This document shows positions 7,220 through 14,348 of a DNA stretch of 20,912 nucleotides, piece by piece. The notes beneath the pieces were generated by a model. The model was not told the origin of the DNA and ran no database searches. It saw only the letters and a list, made by a program, of their open reading frames with translations. The translations under genes and the position numbers were made by a program. Each line of letters starts with the position of its first letter. Positions within the stretch are counted from its first letter, which is position 1. The DNA lies in assembly GCA_964250615.1 (NCBI GenBank), contig CAXUGM010000041.1. One strand, written 5' to 3'. Source of the stretch: Blautia sp900556555. GTDB lineage: Bacteria; Bacillota; Clostridia; Lachnospirales; Lachnospiraceae.

Positions 7220-7885
7220 TTACTGATTTTCCTCTGTATTTTCCTCTAATGGCGTGATGACAATATTCTCTGCCGGGACACTGGTTTTGCGTTTTACAAT
7301 ATCTTCAATCTGGGCTCTTCTGGCATCTTCCATATATTCTTTTGGCACAATCACATCTGCACTGTCCCCGGTAAGATTCACGACAACATTGCTAAATCCC
7401 TGTGCATCCAGCAAAAGTTCTGCGGCTTCTTCCTGCTCTGCCAAGTCCGTCATGTTCACCATAGAATTGACTGCTTCCTGTTTCTGCTCTTCTCCCAGGT
7501 TTTTATTGTTGATGATTTCCAGCAAGGTTTCTTTGTTGGCAGAACGGACCTGCTCCCGGTTCACCTTTGCCTGTGCCACAAAATTAGAGGAACCTGTAAG
7601 GACTGCTTCTCCCGGTGTTTCCTCTTCACCTGTATTTTCCGTTTTTTCCGAAGCTTTTTCGTTTTCTTCCAGCAATGCTGTCTCATCTGTAATATCATAG
7701 TCCAGGCTTTCGATTTCCTCCACAATTTCCTTTGTTTCGGCTGACGCTTTCTCTGAATCCGTACCTTTTTTCAATGCACTGTCCATTCCCAGATGACTGT
7801 CTGAATAATTGATGTACCCGGCTACTGCAATCATAATTGCCAATGCTGTAATGATAACCTGATTTTTTTTGAAGATTTTTTTCAT
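7220..7885 (-). CDS. spoIIIAH: Stage III sporulation protein AH
   Basis: A 221-residue protein with one N-terminal membrane anchor (about residues 11-27, IITALAIMIAVAGYI), an acidic low-complexity linker of about 70 residues, and a C-terminal domain (about 110-215). That domain corresponds to the YscJ/FliF-like ring-building domain (EQEEAAELLLDAQGFSNVVV, with DSADVIVP following). In sporulation SpoIIIAH sits in the mother-cell membrane and binds forespore SpoIIQ to form the feeding-tube channel. Length matches the B. subtilis protein. It is the last gene of the eight-gene operon, 13 bases after spoIIIAG. The linker is Glu/Thr-rich and longer than I would expect, but the ring domain appears complete. 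Confidence 0.93.
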   Translation of the reverse strand: MKKIFKKNQVIITALAIMIAVAGYINYSDSHLGMDSALKKGTDSEKASAETKEIVEEIESLDYDITDETALLEENEKASEKTENTGEEETPGEAVLTGSSNFVAQAKVNREQVRSANKETLLEIINNKNLGEEQKQEAVNSMVNMTDLAEQEEAAELLLDAQGFSNVVVNLTGDSADVIVPKEYMEDARRAQIEDIVKRKTSVPAENIVITPLEENTEENQ

Positions 7886-7898
7886 ACGCTTCTCTCCT

Positions 7899-8375
7899 TT
7901 AATTCATTTTCATTACTTTAATTTTATGGGGTTCTACCTGAAATAATGCCTCAACTGCTTCCCTGATATTTTGTACCACCACCGGATTATCTCCACCCTT
8001 TGCTGCCACCAGTACACCTGTCACCTGTGGATACTGCTCCTGAACCACATAGGGAGACTGGTTTCCTCTTGCATCCTTTTCATATACAGATTCTGTCTCA
8101 TCTTTTTCCACCACCTTTTTTTCTGTACCTGAACAGGTGAGAAAGACTTCAGTATCACCGACTCCCTCCACCTTCTCTAAAACCTGCGTAAGCCGTTTTT
8201 CCATTTTTTCCTGCCAGTCTGCATCTGAAATCATAGTTTCTCTTTCCTGCACTTCTTCTTGGCCTGCCTGCTCCTTTTTTTCTTTTACCGGAAGTGCGGC
8301 AATCATCAGAAGAAGGCCAAACAGCAGAATCACCACCAGCTTTTCTTTTTTCATCAGTTCCTGAATCCGTTTCAT
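7899..8375 (-). CDS. spoIIIAG: Stage III sporulation protein AG
   Basis: A 158-residue protein with an N-terminal transmembrane segment (about residues 13-28) and a C-terminal ring-building domain with the typical start LTQVLEKVEGVGDTEVFLT, followed by GVLVAAKGGDNPVV and REAVEALFQVEPHKIKV. SpoIIIAG forms the large ring of the SpoIIIA-SpoIIQ channel between mother cell and forespore. It is shorter than the B. subtilis form (about 229 residues). The difference lies in the linker and insertion parts, while the core fold segments are present. The ATG overlaps the spoIIIAF stop by four bases (ATGA), showing translational coupling. Confidence 0.93.
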   Translation of the reverse strand: MKRIQELMKKEKLVVILLFGLLLMIAALPVKEKKEQAGQEEVQERETMISDADWQEKMEKRLTQVLEKVEGVGDTEVFLTCSGTEKKVVEKDETESVYEKDARGNQSPYVVQEQYPQVTGVLVAAKGGDNPVVVQNIREAVEALFQVEPHKIKVMKMN

Positions 8376-8701
8376 GGAAGCACCTCCTGTCCCTGTATGG
8401 CCTCCGGTTCTTCGTACAACTGTTTCTCCCAGTCCTTTTCCCAGATTTCTGCCTTTTCTTCCCAGATGCTCCGGCTGTCATCATGGGCCTCCCAGTTCTC
8501 CAAATATGCATCCACGGTATCTTGTATCCCAGTCACCCGGAATACGGGTGAAAGAATAATAAAAATCAGAAGTAATCCCATATAATACCGGATATATTTT
8601 TTGCAATTATTGTCTGGAAGAATATTCATTACTGCTGCAAATAAAAGATAATAGCAAACCAGACTTTCCATCCAGGAATATAGTGCTTCTTTCACTTTCA
8701 C
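8372..8701 (-). CDS. spoIIIAF: Stage III sporulation protein AF, short form
   Basis: A 109-residue protein with two transmembrane segments (about 11-28 and 37-54) and the motif YIRYYMGLLLIFIILSPVF typical of SpoIIIAF N-termini, followed by only about 55 charged residues. B. subtilis SpoIIIAF is about 206 residues and has a ring-building-like domain after the two membrane segments. That domain is missing here. The stop codon overlaps the spoIIIAG start (ATGA), which argues that this is the natural gene end rather than a sequencing frameshift. The position between AE and AG fixes the identity. The role in the channel is probably as membrane platform component. Confidence 0.85.
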   Translation of the reverse strand: MKVKEALYSWMESLVCYYLLFAAVMNILPDNNCKKYIRYYMGLLLIFIILSPVFRVTGIQDTVDAYLENWEAHDDSRSIWEEKAEIWEKDWEKQLYEEPEAIQGQEVLP

Positions 8702-8717
8702 CCCTTCTTTCTAACCT

Positions 8718-9905
8718 TTAGTTTCCAACAAAAGAAACCGTCAGGATTGCAATGGTTATCATAAACAGCAATTCTGTCATGAGAAGCACTTTCATAAGAA
8801 GCCTGCATCCTTCTCCTACTGTAGACAGGCATCCTACCATCCGCTTATCAGAAACCGGCTGTACCAGGGCAGCCAGAAATTTATATACCAGTGTGGTAAA
8901 ACCTATTTTTACCACTGGGGGAAGACCAAGCATCAGTAAAACCAGAATTCCTATGACACCCAGGCTGTTCCTGATTAAAACAGCCGTTCCAAGAGCCACC
9001 TCTGTCACTCCATTAATCACATTTCCTACACCTGGGATTGCTGCGGCAGTTTTTCCAATCATATTCCTTTTTAGGGAATCTAATGCCGGACTTATCATAT
9101 TTTGTACAAGCTGCATTCCAATCATGACACCAGTACAGGTTTTCAGTGTCCATTCCAGTATTGTCTGCATAAGCTCTGCCATATGGGACAGAACTTCTTC
9201 CTTATGCAGGTAATTAATCATTTCTAACAGTACATATACGTGAATTCCCGGAATAACAAACTTTAAAAGTACCACCTGAATAAGATAAATCACCCCCATG
9301 ACCATCTCATAAAAGACCATTGCTGTTGCAGAACCGGAGGAAGCTGTCACAGCCAGAAAATACGATGGCATCAAAGCCTTCATAAACAAAATAAGTTCTT
9401 CTAGCTTTTCTGCAATTCCCTGGCTGATTCCGGAAAAGGAATGAATCAGAATCACAGACAGCATCATATATACAATATAAAAACTGACTTCCCCTGTCTG
9501 CCCGTTCCCGAAAACCTCTGTAAAGTTTACAAACAGGGCTGCTGCAAGTACCAGTAAAAACACCTGGCTCAATGCCTGCCTGTCCATAACCAGCGTAGAT
9601 AAAAGCAATTCTTTTATGAAAGATACTGCCTGTTTTTTAGAAACTTTCTGCTCTCCTCTAAGGATTCCTTCCAGGAAATCTTGTAAGTGAAAGGTCTGTT
9701 CACCCAGAAGCTCATTGATGGCTTCCTGCATCTGCTGCAGTTCCAGATTTTCCAGTAATTTTTCTCCTGCATCCTCCTGTTCTTCTATTGTTTCCTGTTC
9801 TTGCTGCTTTGGTGCTGCCGCACTGGCATCTCCCGGAAACATGATCCACAAAATTACTGCAAACAGGCATCCCAGTCTTATCTTCTGCCGGTTTGTCCTC
9901 TTCAT
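8718..9905 (-). CDS. spoIIIAE: Stage III sporulation protein AE
   Basis: A 395-residue polytopic membrane protein. It starts with a signal-peptide-like segment (about residues 10-30, ending near GDASAAA), then a Glu/Gln-rich stretch, then at least six to eight hydrophobic segments. Family marks include MKALMPSYFLAVTASSGS, AAAIPGVGNVINGVTE and LVYKFLAALVQPVSDKRMV. SpoIIIAE resembles a polytopic export-apparatus component and forms part of the mother-cell membrane complex feeding the forespore. Length matches the family (about 390-400). The start overlaps the spoIIIAD stop (ATGA). Confidence 0.95.
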   Translation of the reverse strand: MKRTNRQKIRLGCLFAVILWIMFPGDASAAAPKQQEQETIEEQEDAGEKLLENLELQQMQEAINELLGEQTFHLQDFLEGILRGEQKVSKKQAVSFIKELLLSTLVMDRQALSQVFLLVLAAALFVNFTEVFGNGQTGEVSFYIVYMMLSVILIHSFSGISQGIAEKLEELILFMKALMPSYFLAVTASSGSATAMVFYEMVMGVIYLIQVVLLKFVIPGIHVYVLLEMINYLHKEEVLSHMAELMQTILEWTLKTCTGVMIGMQLVQNMISPALDSLKRNMIGKTAAAIPGVGNVINGVTEVALGTAVLIRNSLGVIGILVLLMLGLPPVVKIGFTTLVYKFLAALVQPVSDKRMVGCLSTVGEGCRLLMKVLLMTELLFMITIAILTVSFVGN

Positions 9906-10288
9906 GCCAGAAAGCTGTGAATGGTTTCCATCAATGCCAGAAGCACAGGAACCGATAAAACCATAAGATACAGCTTGGCAAAAATTTCAATCTGTCCACC
10001 AATGGCACTATACCCTGCATCTTTACAAATGCCGGAAGAAAACTGGGAAATATAAGTAACTCCTATCATTTTCAGCAGGATTGCAAGATATTTTGCATCC
10101 AGCGGCAGATACTCCTGAAGCTTTGCAACAGAAGCAAACAGATAGGCAAGCTGCTCTGTCATGTACATAAAAATACAGATTCCTGCCGCCAGGCTCAAAT
10201 ACACGGAATACTCTGGCCTTGTTCCCTTTAACAGCAATCCAAGAAGCATTCCTGTCATTCCAAGCATGATAATTTTGACTACCTCCAT
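9902..10288 (-). CDS. spoIIIAD: Stage III sporulation protein AD
   Basis: A 128-residue small membrane protein with about four hydrophobic segments. The central DAKYLAILLKMIGVTYISQFSSGICKDAGYSAIGGQIE is the most conserved SpoIIIAD/AC stretch as I know it, paralogous to SpoIIIAC. It belongs to the export-apparatus-like part of the SpoIIIA complex. GGAGG precedes its ATG. The 11-base gap after spoIIIAC and the four-base overlap with spoIIIAE fit the standard gene order. Confidence 0.94.
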   Translation of the reverse strand: MEVVKIIMLGMTGMLLGLLLKGTRPEYSVYLSLAAGICIFMYMTEQLAYLFASVAKLQEYLPLDAKYLAILLKMIGVTYISQFSSGICKDAGYSAIGGQIEIFAKLYLMVLSVPVLLALMETIHSFLA

Positions 10289-10299
10289 GGGTTTACCTC

Positions 10300-10494
10300 C
10301 TACAGTGCAAATAAGTCCTGAATGGTTGTGAACAGGTCATAGATATAGGGCAGCACCCAGAACAGAACCAGCAGCAGCCCCGTAAGGCTGGTCAGAAAGG
10401 CCAGCTCATCTCTCTGGCTGTGCTTCAGGATCTGACACAGGACAGATACCAGAATTCCTACTGCCCCTATTTTAAACAACAACGTAACTTCCAT
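10300..10494 (-). CDS. spoIIIAC: Stage III sporulation protein AC
   Basis: A 64-residue protein with two membrane helices (about 5-22 and 33-50), the usual length of SpoIIIAC (about 65). The sequence KIGAVGILVSVLCQILKHSQ and the aromatic C-terminal half are typical. It sits in the correct place between spoIIIAB and spoIIIAD, with a GGGGAGGAA ribosome site. It is a small component of the mother-cell SpoIIIA membrane complex. Confidence 0.94.
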   Translation of the reverse strand: MEVTLLFKIGAVGILVSVLCQILKHSQRDELAFLTSLTGLLLVLFWVLPYIYDLFTTIQDLFAL

Positions 10495-10512
10495 CCTGTT
10501 TCCTCCCCGAAG

Positions 10513-11031
10513 TTATAGTAAAATAATTGCCAAAAAAATCCCTGCCATAACCCCCAGGCTCCGGCACAACTTCTTTTTTACCGGAAGTTCTCTGGAAAGA
10601 TTTCCGATATCCTGCTTTAATTGTTCCAGGTACAGGGCCATGGTGTTTCTCTGCATTTCTATATCCAGCCATCCCAGATATTCTCCAAGCTGCATAAACG
10701 TTTCCAGTTCTTTTGCTGTCAGATTGCTGTTTTTCAGACACTCTTCTGCCTGTTTCCTGAAAATACCAGAAAAGCATTCCCCCTGATACAGACTGGCCTG
10801 CTGTGCTACTTCTCTTAAAAAAACGTCAAAGGGTGATGCGGCTTTCCTGGAAGTATGCAAGAGCACCTCCGGCAGAGCCTCTTTCCGGTAGGTAATTTCC
10901 CCCAGTATCAGATGTACCAGTTTCTCTATTTCTCTAAGCTGCCTAAGCCTGTTTTCTACTGCTATACTCTGATTCCATCCCATGGCAGTACAGGAAAAAA
11001 CTACCAAAACAATTCCCAGAAGCTTCAGCAT
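10513..11031 (-). CDS. spoIIIAB: Stage III sporulation protein AB
   Basis: A 172-residue protein with an N-terminal membrane segment (about 4-20) and a C-terminal one (VMAGIFLAIILL at the very end). Between them is a helical domain with LREIEKLVHLILGEITY and LGEYLGWLDIEMQRN, the classic SpoIIIAB features. The length equals the usual 171-172. It resembles secretion-system GspF-type components and is thought to assist assembly of the channel. The start overlaps the end of spoIIIAA by seven bases. Confidence 0.94.
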   Translation of the reverse strand: MLKLLGIVLVVFSCTAMGWNQSIAVENRLRQLREIEKLVHLILGEITYRKEALPEVLLHTSRKAASPFDVFLREVAQQASLYQGECFSGIFRKQAEECLKNSNLTAKELETFMQLGEYLGWLDIEMQRNTMALYLEQLKQDIGNLSRELPVKKKLCRSLGVMAGIFLAIILL

Positions 11032-11996
11032 AAAATGCCCTGCTTTCTTTTGCAGTCATACAGGCTGGTTCCTCTTTCATCAAAAATTGCCCTGATTCTT
11101 CCTGCCCGTTCTTCTTTATGCAGAACAATATAACGCTCAAACACTTTCTCCTGCACCAGTCTCTGAAGCAATGGTTTTTGTTTAATCTCCTCCACCGAAC
11201 TTCCGTGAACCGTGGCAAACAGCCTGCATCCACAGTGGATCACAGATTCTATGGCATGGATATCTTCATAATCCCCCAGTTCATCGACTGCTACTACATC
11301 TGGCGACATGGAGCGTATGAGCATCATCATGCCTTCTGCCTTTGGACAGCAGTCCAGAACATCGGTCCGGATTCCAAGATCATTCTGGGGAATCCCCTGA
11401 AAGGAGCCTCCGATTTCTGAACGCTCATCTACCACGCCTACGGTGAGACCTTTTAAATATTCACTTCCATTGCTTACCTGGCGGATTAAATCCCGGAGCA
11501 AAGTAGTTTTCCCGCACCTTGGCGGGGAAATAATCAAGGTATGGCAAATTCTGTTGTTTTTTACAAGATAGGGAAGTACGGGTGCTGCACACCCTTTTAT
11601 CTGATGCGATAAACGTAGATTAATATAAGATATGTATTTTACACTTTTAATTTTGTTTCCTTCCAGAATCGTTTTCCCGGCAATCCCAACCCGGTGCCCG
11701 CCCTGAATCGTAATATAGCCCTGACGTATTTCTTCTTCAAAGGCATACATGGAATAGCTGCTGATATATTCCATCGTTTCTTTCACCTCTGCGGCAGTCA
11801 CAAAATAAGCCCCTGATTCTTTCCGGGAAAATTCTCCTTTTTCTGTAAGGAAATACTCTTTTCCCTGATAAATAAGAATCAAGGGCCCATTTACACGAAG
11901 CCGAATCTCATAGACCTGTTCCATATCTAAGTCAGACTTTATCAGTGCCTGCCTGATATAGGCTGGAAACAGTCTTGTAATTTCTGCCTGGTTCAT
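11025..11996 (-). CDS. spoIIIAA: Stage III sporulation protein AA, secretion-type ATPase
   Basis: A 323-residue cytoplasmic ATPase. Walker A is SPPRCGKTTLLRD (around 157-169), Walker B is DVVAVDELGD (233-242), and RTDVLDCCPKAEGMMMLIRS lies between. SpoIIIAA belongs to the type II/IV secretion ATPase class and is thought to energise the mother-cell to forespore channel. It is the first gene of the eight-gene operon. The ATG follows AGAGGTGAGGG. A plausible sigma-E promoter is at 12019-12047. Its length is slightly above that of the B. subtilis protein (about 307). Confidence 0.95.
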   Translation of the reverse strand: MNQAEITRLFPAYIRQALIKSDLDMEQVYEIRLRVNGPLILIYQGKEYFLTEKGEFSRKESGAYFVTAAEVKETMEYISSYSMYAFEEEIRQGYITIQGGHRVGIAGKTILEGNKIKSVKYISYINLRLSHQIKGCAAPVLPYLVKNNRICHTLIISPPRCGKTTLLRDLIRQVSNGSEYLKGLTVGVVDERSEIGGSFQGIPQNDLGIRTDVLDCCPKAEGMMMLIRSMSPDVVAVDELGDYEDIHAIESVIHCGCRLFATVHGSSVEEIKQKPLLQRLVQEKVFERYIVLHKEERAGRIRAIFDERGTSLYDCKRKQGILC

Positions 11997-12018
11997 AATC
12001 CCTCACCTCTTTACTCCT

Positions 12019-12047
12019 ATATATATGAGGACAATCTTCAATTATGA
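12019..12047 (-). promoter_or_regulatory. Plausible sigma-E promoter of the spoIIIA operon
   Basis: On the minus strand TCATAAT (12047-12041) and CATATATAT (12027-12019) resemble the mother-cell sigma-E elements (ATA-type -35 and CATAnnnT-type -10), with 13 bases between these motifs. It ends 22 bases upstream of the spoIIIAA start codon. The -35 overlaps the last codons of the preceding ECF gene. spoIIIA is a known sigma-E operon in B. subtilis. Assignment here is by resemblance. Confidence 0.45.
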
Positions 12048-12556
12048 ACCTCTTTTTTATTTTTACCGTGCACCAGTCTTTCTAAAAGATTATGAAGAGG
12101 ACGGAATAATGCCAGACACAACACTACATTACCGATACAATGCGGAATATCATAAGCAACTCCTGCCACCCAGTATGCAAAAGCTCCTGAAGGCCCGCTA
12201 ATGAACAAATAAGGGATTGCACACAGGGCTCCAAAAGTAATTCCATAGAACCCGGACAGCACACTCCAGAATATTACAGAGTTCTGCTTTCGAAACAGCC
12301 AGGTAACGATACACTGAACACTCCATACATAGAGATAATTCACCCACCACAATCCAAATCCATAGAAAATCCCTTCAAGGAAGACAAATACATACACCAT
12401 CAAAAAGACTTTTTTCCCAAAAACCAGGGTATAAATCAAAAATAGCAATGTTACAATTTCAAAATTGGGGAGAAATCCCATGAAAACCTGTCCAAGGAAC
12501 ACAACTCCCGTGAGCACTCCCATGATTACTAATTCTCTGGTCTTCTGTGTATTCAA
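12038..12556 (-). CDS. ECF transporter S component (substrate-binding membrane subunit)
   Basis: A 172-residue, very hydrophobic protein with five to six membrane segments and the size and hydropathy of ECF S components. Tryptophan/tyrosine-rich loops (YGFGLWWVNYLYVW) and GPSGAFAYWVAGVAYDIPHC lie between helices. S components bind a vitamin or metal and dock on a shared EcfAAT module, which is not in this window, so this would be a group II (solitary) component. The start is TTG at 12556, directly after the TAA of the upstream DUF4430 gene, with a GAAGGAT site. An internal ATG 33 bases later is the alternative. Adjacent DUF4430 suggests cobalamin or a related ligand (CbrT-like), as inference. 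It ends the long gltX operon. Confidence 0.75.
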   Translation of the reverse strand: MNTQKTRELVIMGVLTGVVFLGQVFMGFLPNFEIVTLLFLIYTLVFGKKVFLMVYVFVFLEGIFYGFGLWWVNYLYVWSVQCIVTWLFRKQNSVIFWSVLSGFYGITFGALCAIPYLFISGPSGAFAYWVAGVAYDIPHCIGNVVLCLALFRPLHNLLERLVHGKNKKEVHN

Positions 12557-12949
12557 TTAATATCCTTCCTTCAAAGTAAGCTCAAACTGCTCACCATCTG
12601 CAATAGGAGTCTGGTCTGCAGATGTATTCACCTGCTCACCACCTTTGGTAATGCACCACCATTGCTGTTTTGACTCATCTGCTGTTTCACCATCTGCTGT
12701 CTTGATAAATAATCCATATTCGCCTTCTTCGCCAGATACCAGTTCGTTTTCCTTCAATACTTCTACCAGATATTCTGCGTCTGTATGGTACTGAAATGTC
12801 TTTTCTGTCTGATCTCCATGGACAACCACTATCGTAACTTCTTTCTCCCCTTCTGTAGCCTGAGGTTTAAATTTCAGATATAACCCTCCTGCCAATATAC
12901 ACACCAGAAGCAGGGCTGCTGCTGCAATCAGTGTTCCTTTGTGCTTCAT
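12557..12949 (-). CDS. Membrane-anchored DUF4430 (transcobalamin-like) protein
   Basis: A 130-residue protein with an N-terminal membrane anchor (about residues 7-26) and an extracellular domain of about 100 residues. There is no canonical lipobox: the only cysteine is preceded by LLLV, so it is more likely a signal anchor. The domain has the DUF4430 pattern: strands TIVVVHGD, the region AEYLVEVLKENELV, and WWCITKGGEQVNTSADQT, followed by DGEQFELTL. This domain resembles the C-terminal domain of animal transcobalamin/intrinsic factor. I start at the ATG at 12949 because GAGGAAAATAG precedes it; an upstream in-frame start would add 22 charged residues. It abuts an ECF S component with no gap, so it may be a surface capture protein for that transporter. 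Confidence 0.75.
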   Translation of the reverse strand: MKHKGTLIAAAALLLVCILAGGLYLKFKPQATEGEKEVTIVVVHGDQTEKTFQYHTDAEYLVEVLKENELVSGEEGEYGLFIKTADGETADESKQQWWCITKGGEQVNTSADQTPIADGEQFELTLKEGY

Positions 12950-13015
12950 ACTATTTTCCTCGTTTCTTTTTTTATTTGCCAGTTTACTATAGCATTTCTC
13001 CTGTTTTTTTGTCAA

Positions 13016-13756
13016 TTATTTCAACATATCATAGGACTTCATGACCGCCTCATAGCTGCTGCACTCTATCGTATAAGTACATTCTGCCTTCTGCTTCAGC
13101 TTGTCAAAGATTTCCTGCACCGGGATTGTTCCCTCACCCAATGCCAGATGGCTGTCTTTCTTTCCCAGATTGTCATGTACATGCACATGACGGATATAAG
13201 GACTTAGCGCTTGTGCCCACTGCTGCACCGGATCCTTGCTATAACAGTGTGCATGACCGATATCCAGGCATAAGCCAAAGGCCGGATGGTTTACTCTTTC
13301 AGCAGTTTCCTTCAATGGTTCCCACACCCGGTCCAGGACATTCTCCATAAGCACTTCTACAGAATCATCCTTATCTGCCAAAAACTCTTCAAAAAACTGA
13401 GCCATTCTTTCAGCCCATCCAATCAAAAGATAAAAATCAGGCACATAACAGGAATGATATACGATTTTTTTTGCCCCGAGTTTCTTTGCCGCATCATATG
13501 CTTCCTCATATCTCTGCCTGGTAACTTCTCTGATACGCTCATCAAATGTCATGGGATTTAAGTCCAGAAAAGGGCCATGAAGAATCAGATTTTCACATTC
13601 CATATGTTCCAGACGTTTTTCATAGGCAAGAAGACAGGAATCCAGATGATCCAGATTTTCCGAAATAGCAAATTCTATACTTTCCAGTCCCATTCCTGTT
13701 TCTTTTATGATTTCTTTTGTTTCCTCATCTGGAAGCAAATGACTAAAATACAGCAT
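13016..13756 (-). CDS. Sugar phosphate isomerase/epimerase-like TIM-barrel protein
   Basis: A 246-residue member of the AP-endonuclease-2/xylose-isomerase-like TIM barrels. Likely metal ligands are visible at the expected strand ends: HGPFLDLNP, the glutamate in VLMENVLDR, the Asp and His in LCLDIGHAH, HVHDN, and the glutamate in TIECSSYE. Members isomerise or epimerise sugars or polyol derivatives. The substrate is not predictable here. The ATG lies 14 bases inside the end of the sfp-like gene with an AGGAGG site, so the two are coupled. No sugar-pathway neighbour is present, so context does not help. Confidence 0.8.
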   Translation of the reverse strand: MLYFSHLLPDEETKEIIKETGMGLESIEFAISENLDHLDSCLLAYEKRLEHMECENLILHGPFLDLNPMTFDERIREVTRQRYEEAYDAAKKLGAKKIVYHSCYVPDFYLLIGWAERMAQFFEEFLADKDDSVEVLMENVLDRVWEPLKETAERVNHPAFGLCLDIGHAHCYSKDPVQQWAQALSPYIRHVHVHDNLGKKDSHLALGEGTIPVQEIFDKLKQKAECTYTIECSSYEAVMKSYDMLK

Positions 13757-14348
13757 ATTCTACCTCCTGTATGGTAACTTTACATGACTGGTATGCTGAC
13801 ACACATCCAAGCACGTGCTGATCCACCAAAAACTCTTCAAACCACTCCGGCTCTTCCAGTGCATTCATAGGTCTGGTGATTCCTTCTCCTGACAGTTTCA
13901 AAAAACTCTCTTTTCTTGTCCAGAATCTGCAAAATTCCCGTTCCATATTTTCATAACTCTGAACAATCTTCATTTCTTCTTCCGATAAAACACGTTCCAG
14001 CAAACGCCTGCTCCTGATTTTCCGTATCTCCTGAATATCCAGACCGCAGGGTACAGAAGAAAGGGCACATGCCCCGTACTCCCCGGAATGGCTGATATTG
14101 AAATGAATCTGAGGATATTCCCTGAAATATGGTTTTCCATGGATTCCTTTCTCTATCATCTCCTCCAGACAGGCATACAGTTCATCTGCCCTTTGAATAT
14201 TTCCCGGCAAATCTTTTCTATGCCTCTCCCAAAGCCCATAGGCAAGCAGCCTGTGCCCACATATGGACTCCCTGTTTTTGCATTCTGAAATATCACTTGT
14301 CCACTGCTGGATTTTCCCTGTGTATATTTTGATTTCCGGCTGCTTCAT
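13743..14348 (-). CDS. 4'-phosphopantetheinyl transferase, Sfp type
   Basis: A 201-residue protein with both hallmarks of the Sfp superfamily: GLDIQEIRK (the magnesium-binding Asp) and FWTRKESFLKLSGEGI (the W-x-x-KE motif). ISHSGEYGACAL upstream is the third conserved block. These enzymes move the phosphopantetheine arm of CoA onto carrier proteins. No polyketide or peptide synthetase is in the window, so the partner is unknown. It could serve fatty acid synthesis or a distant cluster. The ATG with AAAGGGAGAACAG lies 56 bases inside the 3' end of the helicase gene, a rather long overlap. Confidence 0.88.
   Translation of the reverse strand: MKQPEIKIYTGKIQQWTSDISECKNRESICGHRLLAYGLWERHRKDLPGNIQRADELYACLEEMIEKGIHGKPYFREYPQIHFNISHSGEYGACALSSVPCGLDIQEIRKIRSRRLLERVLSEEEMKIVQSYENMEREFCRFWTRKESFLKLSGEGITRPMNALEEPEWFEEFLVDQHVLGCVSAYQSCKVTIQEVEYAVF

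Noticed and set aside
7254..11420. Plus-strand open frames opposite the spoIIIA genes, and frame-shifted minus-strand ones (8155-8511, 10472-10777, 10943-11233)
   Set aside because: All lie over well-supported spoIIIA genes and show antisense or shifted-frame composition.
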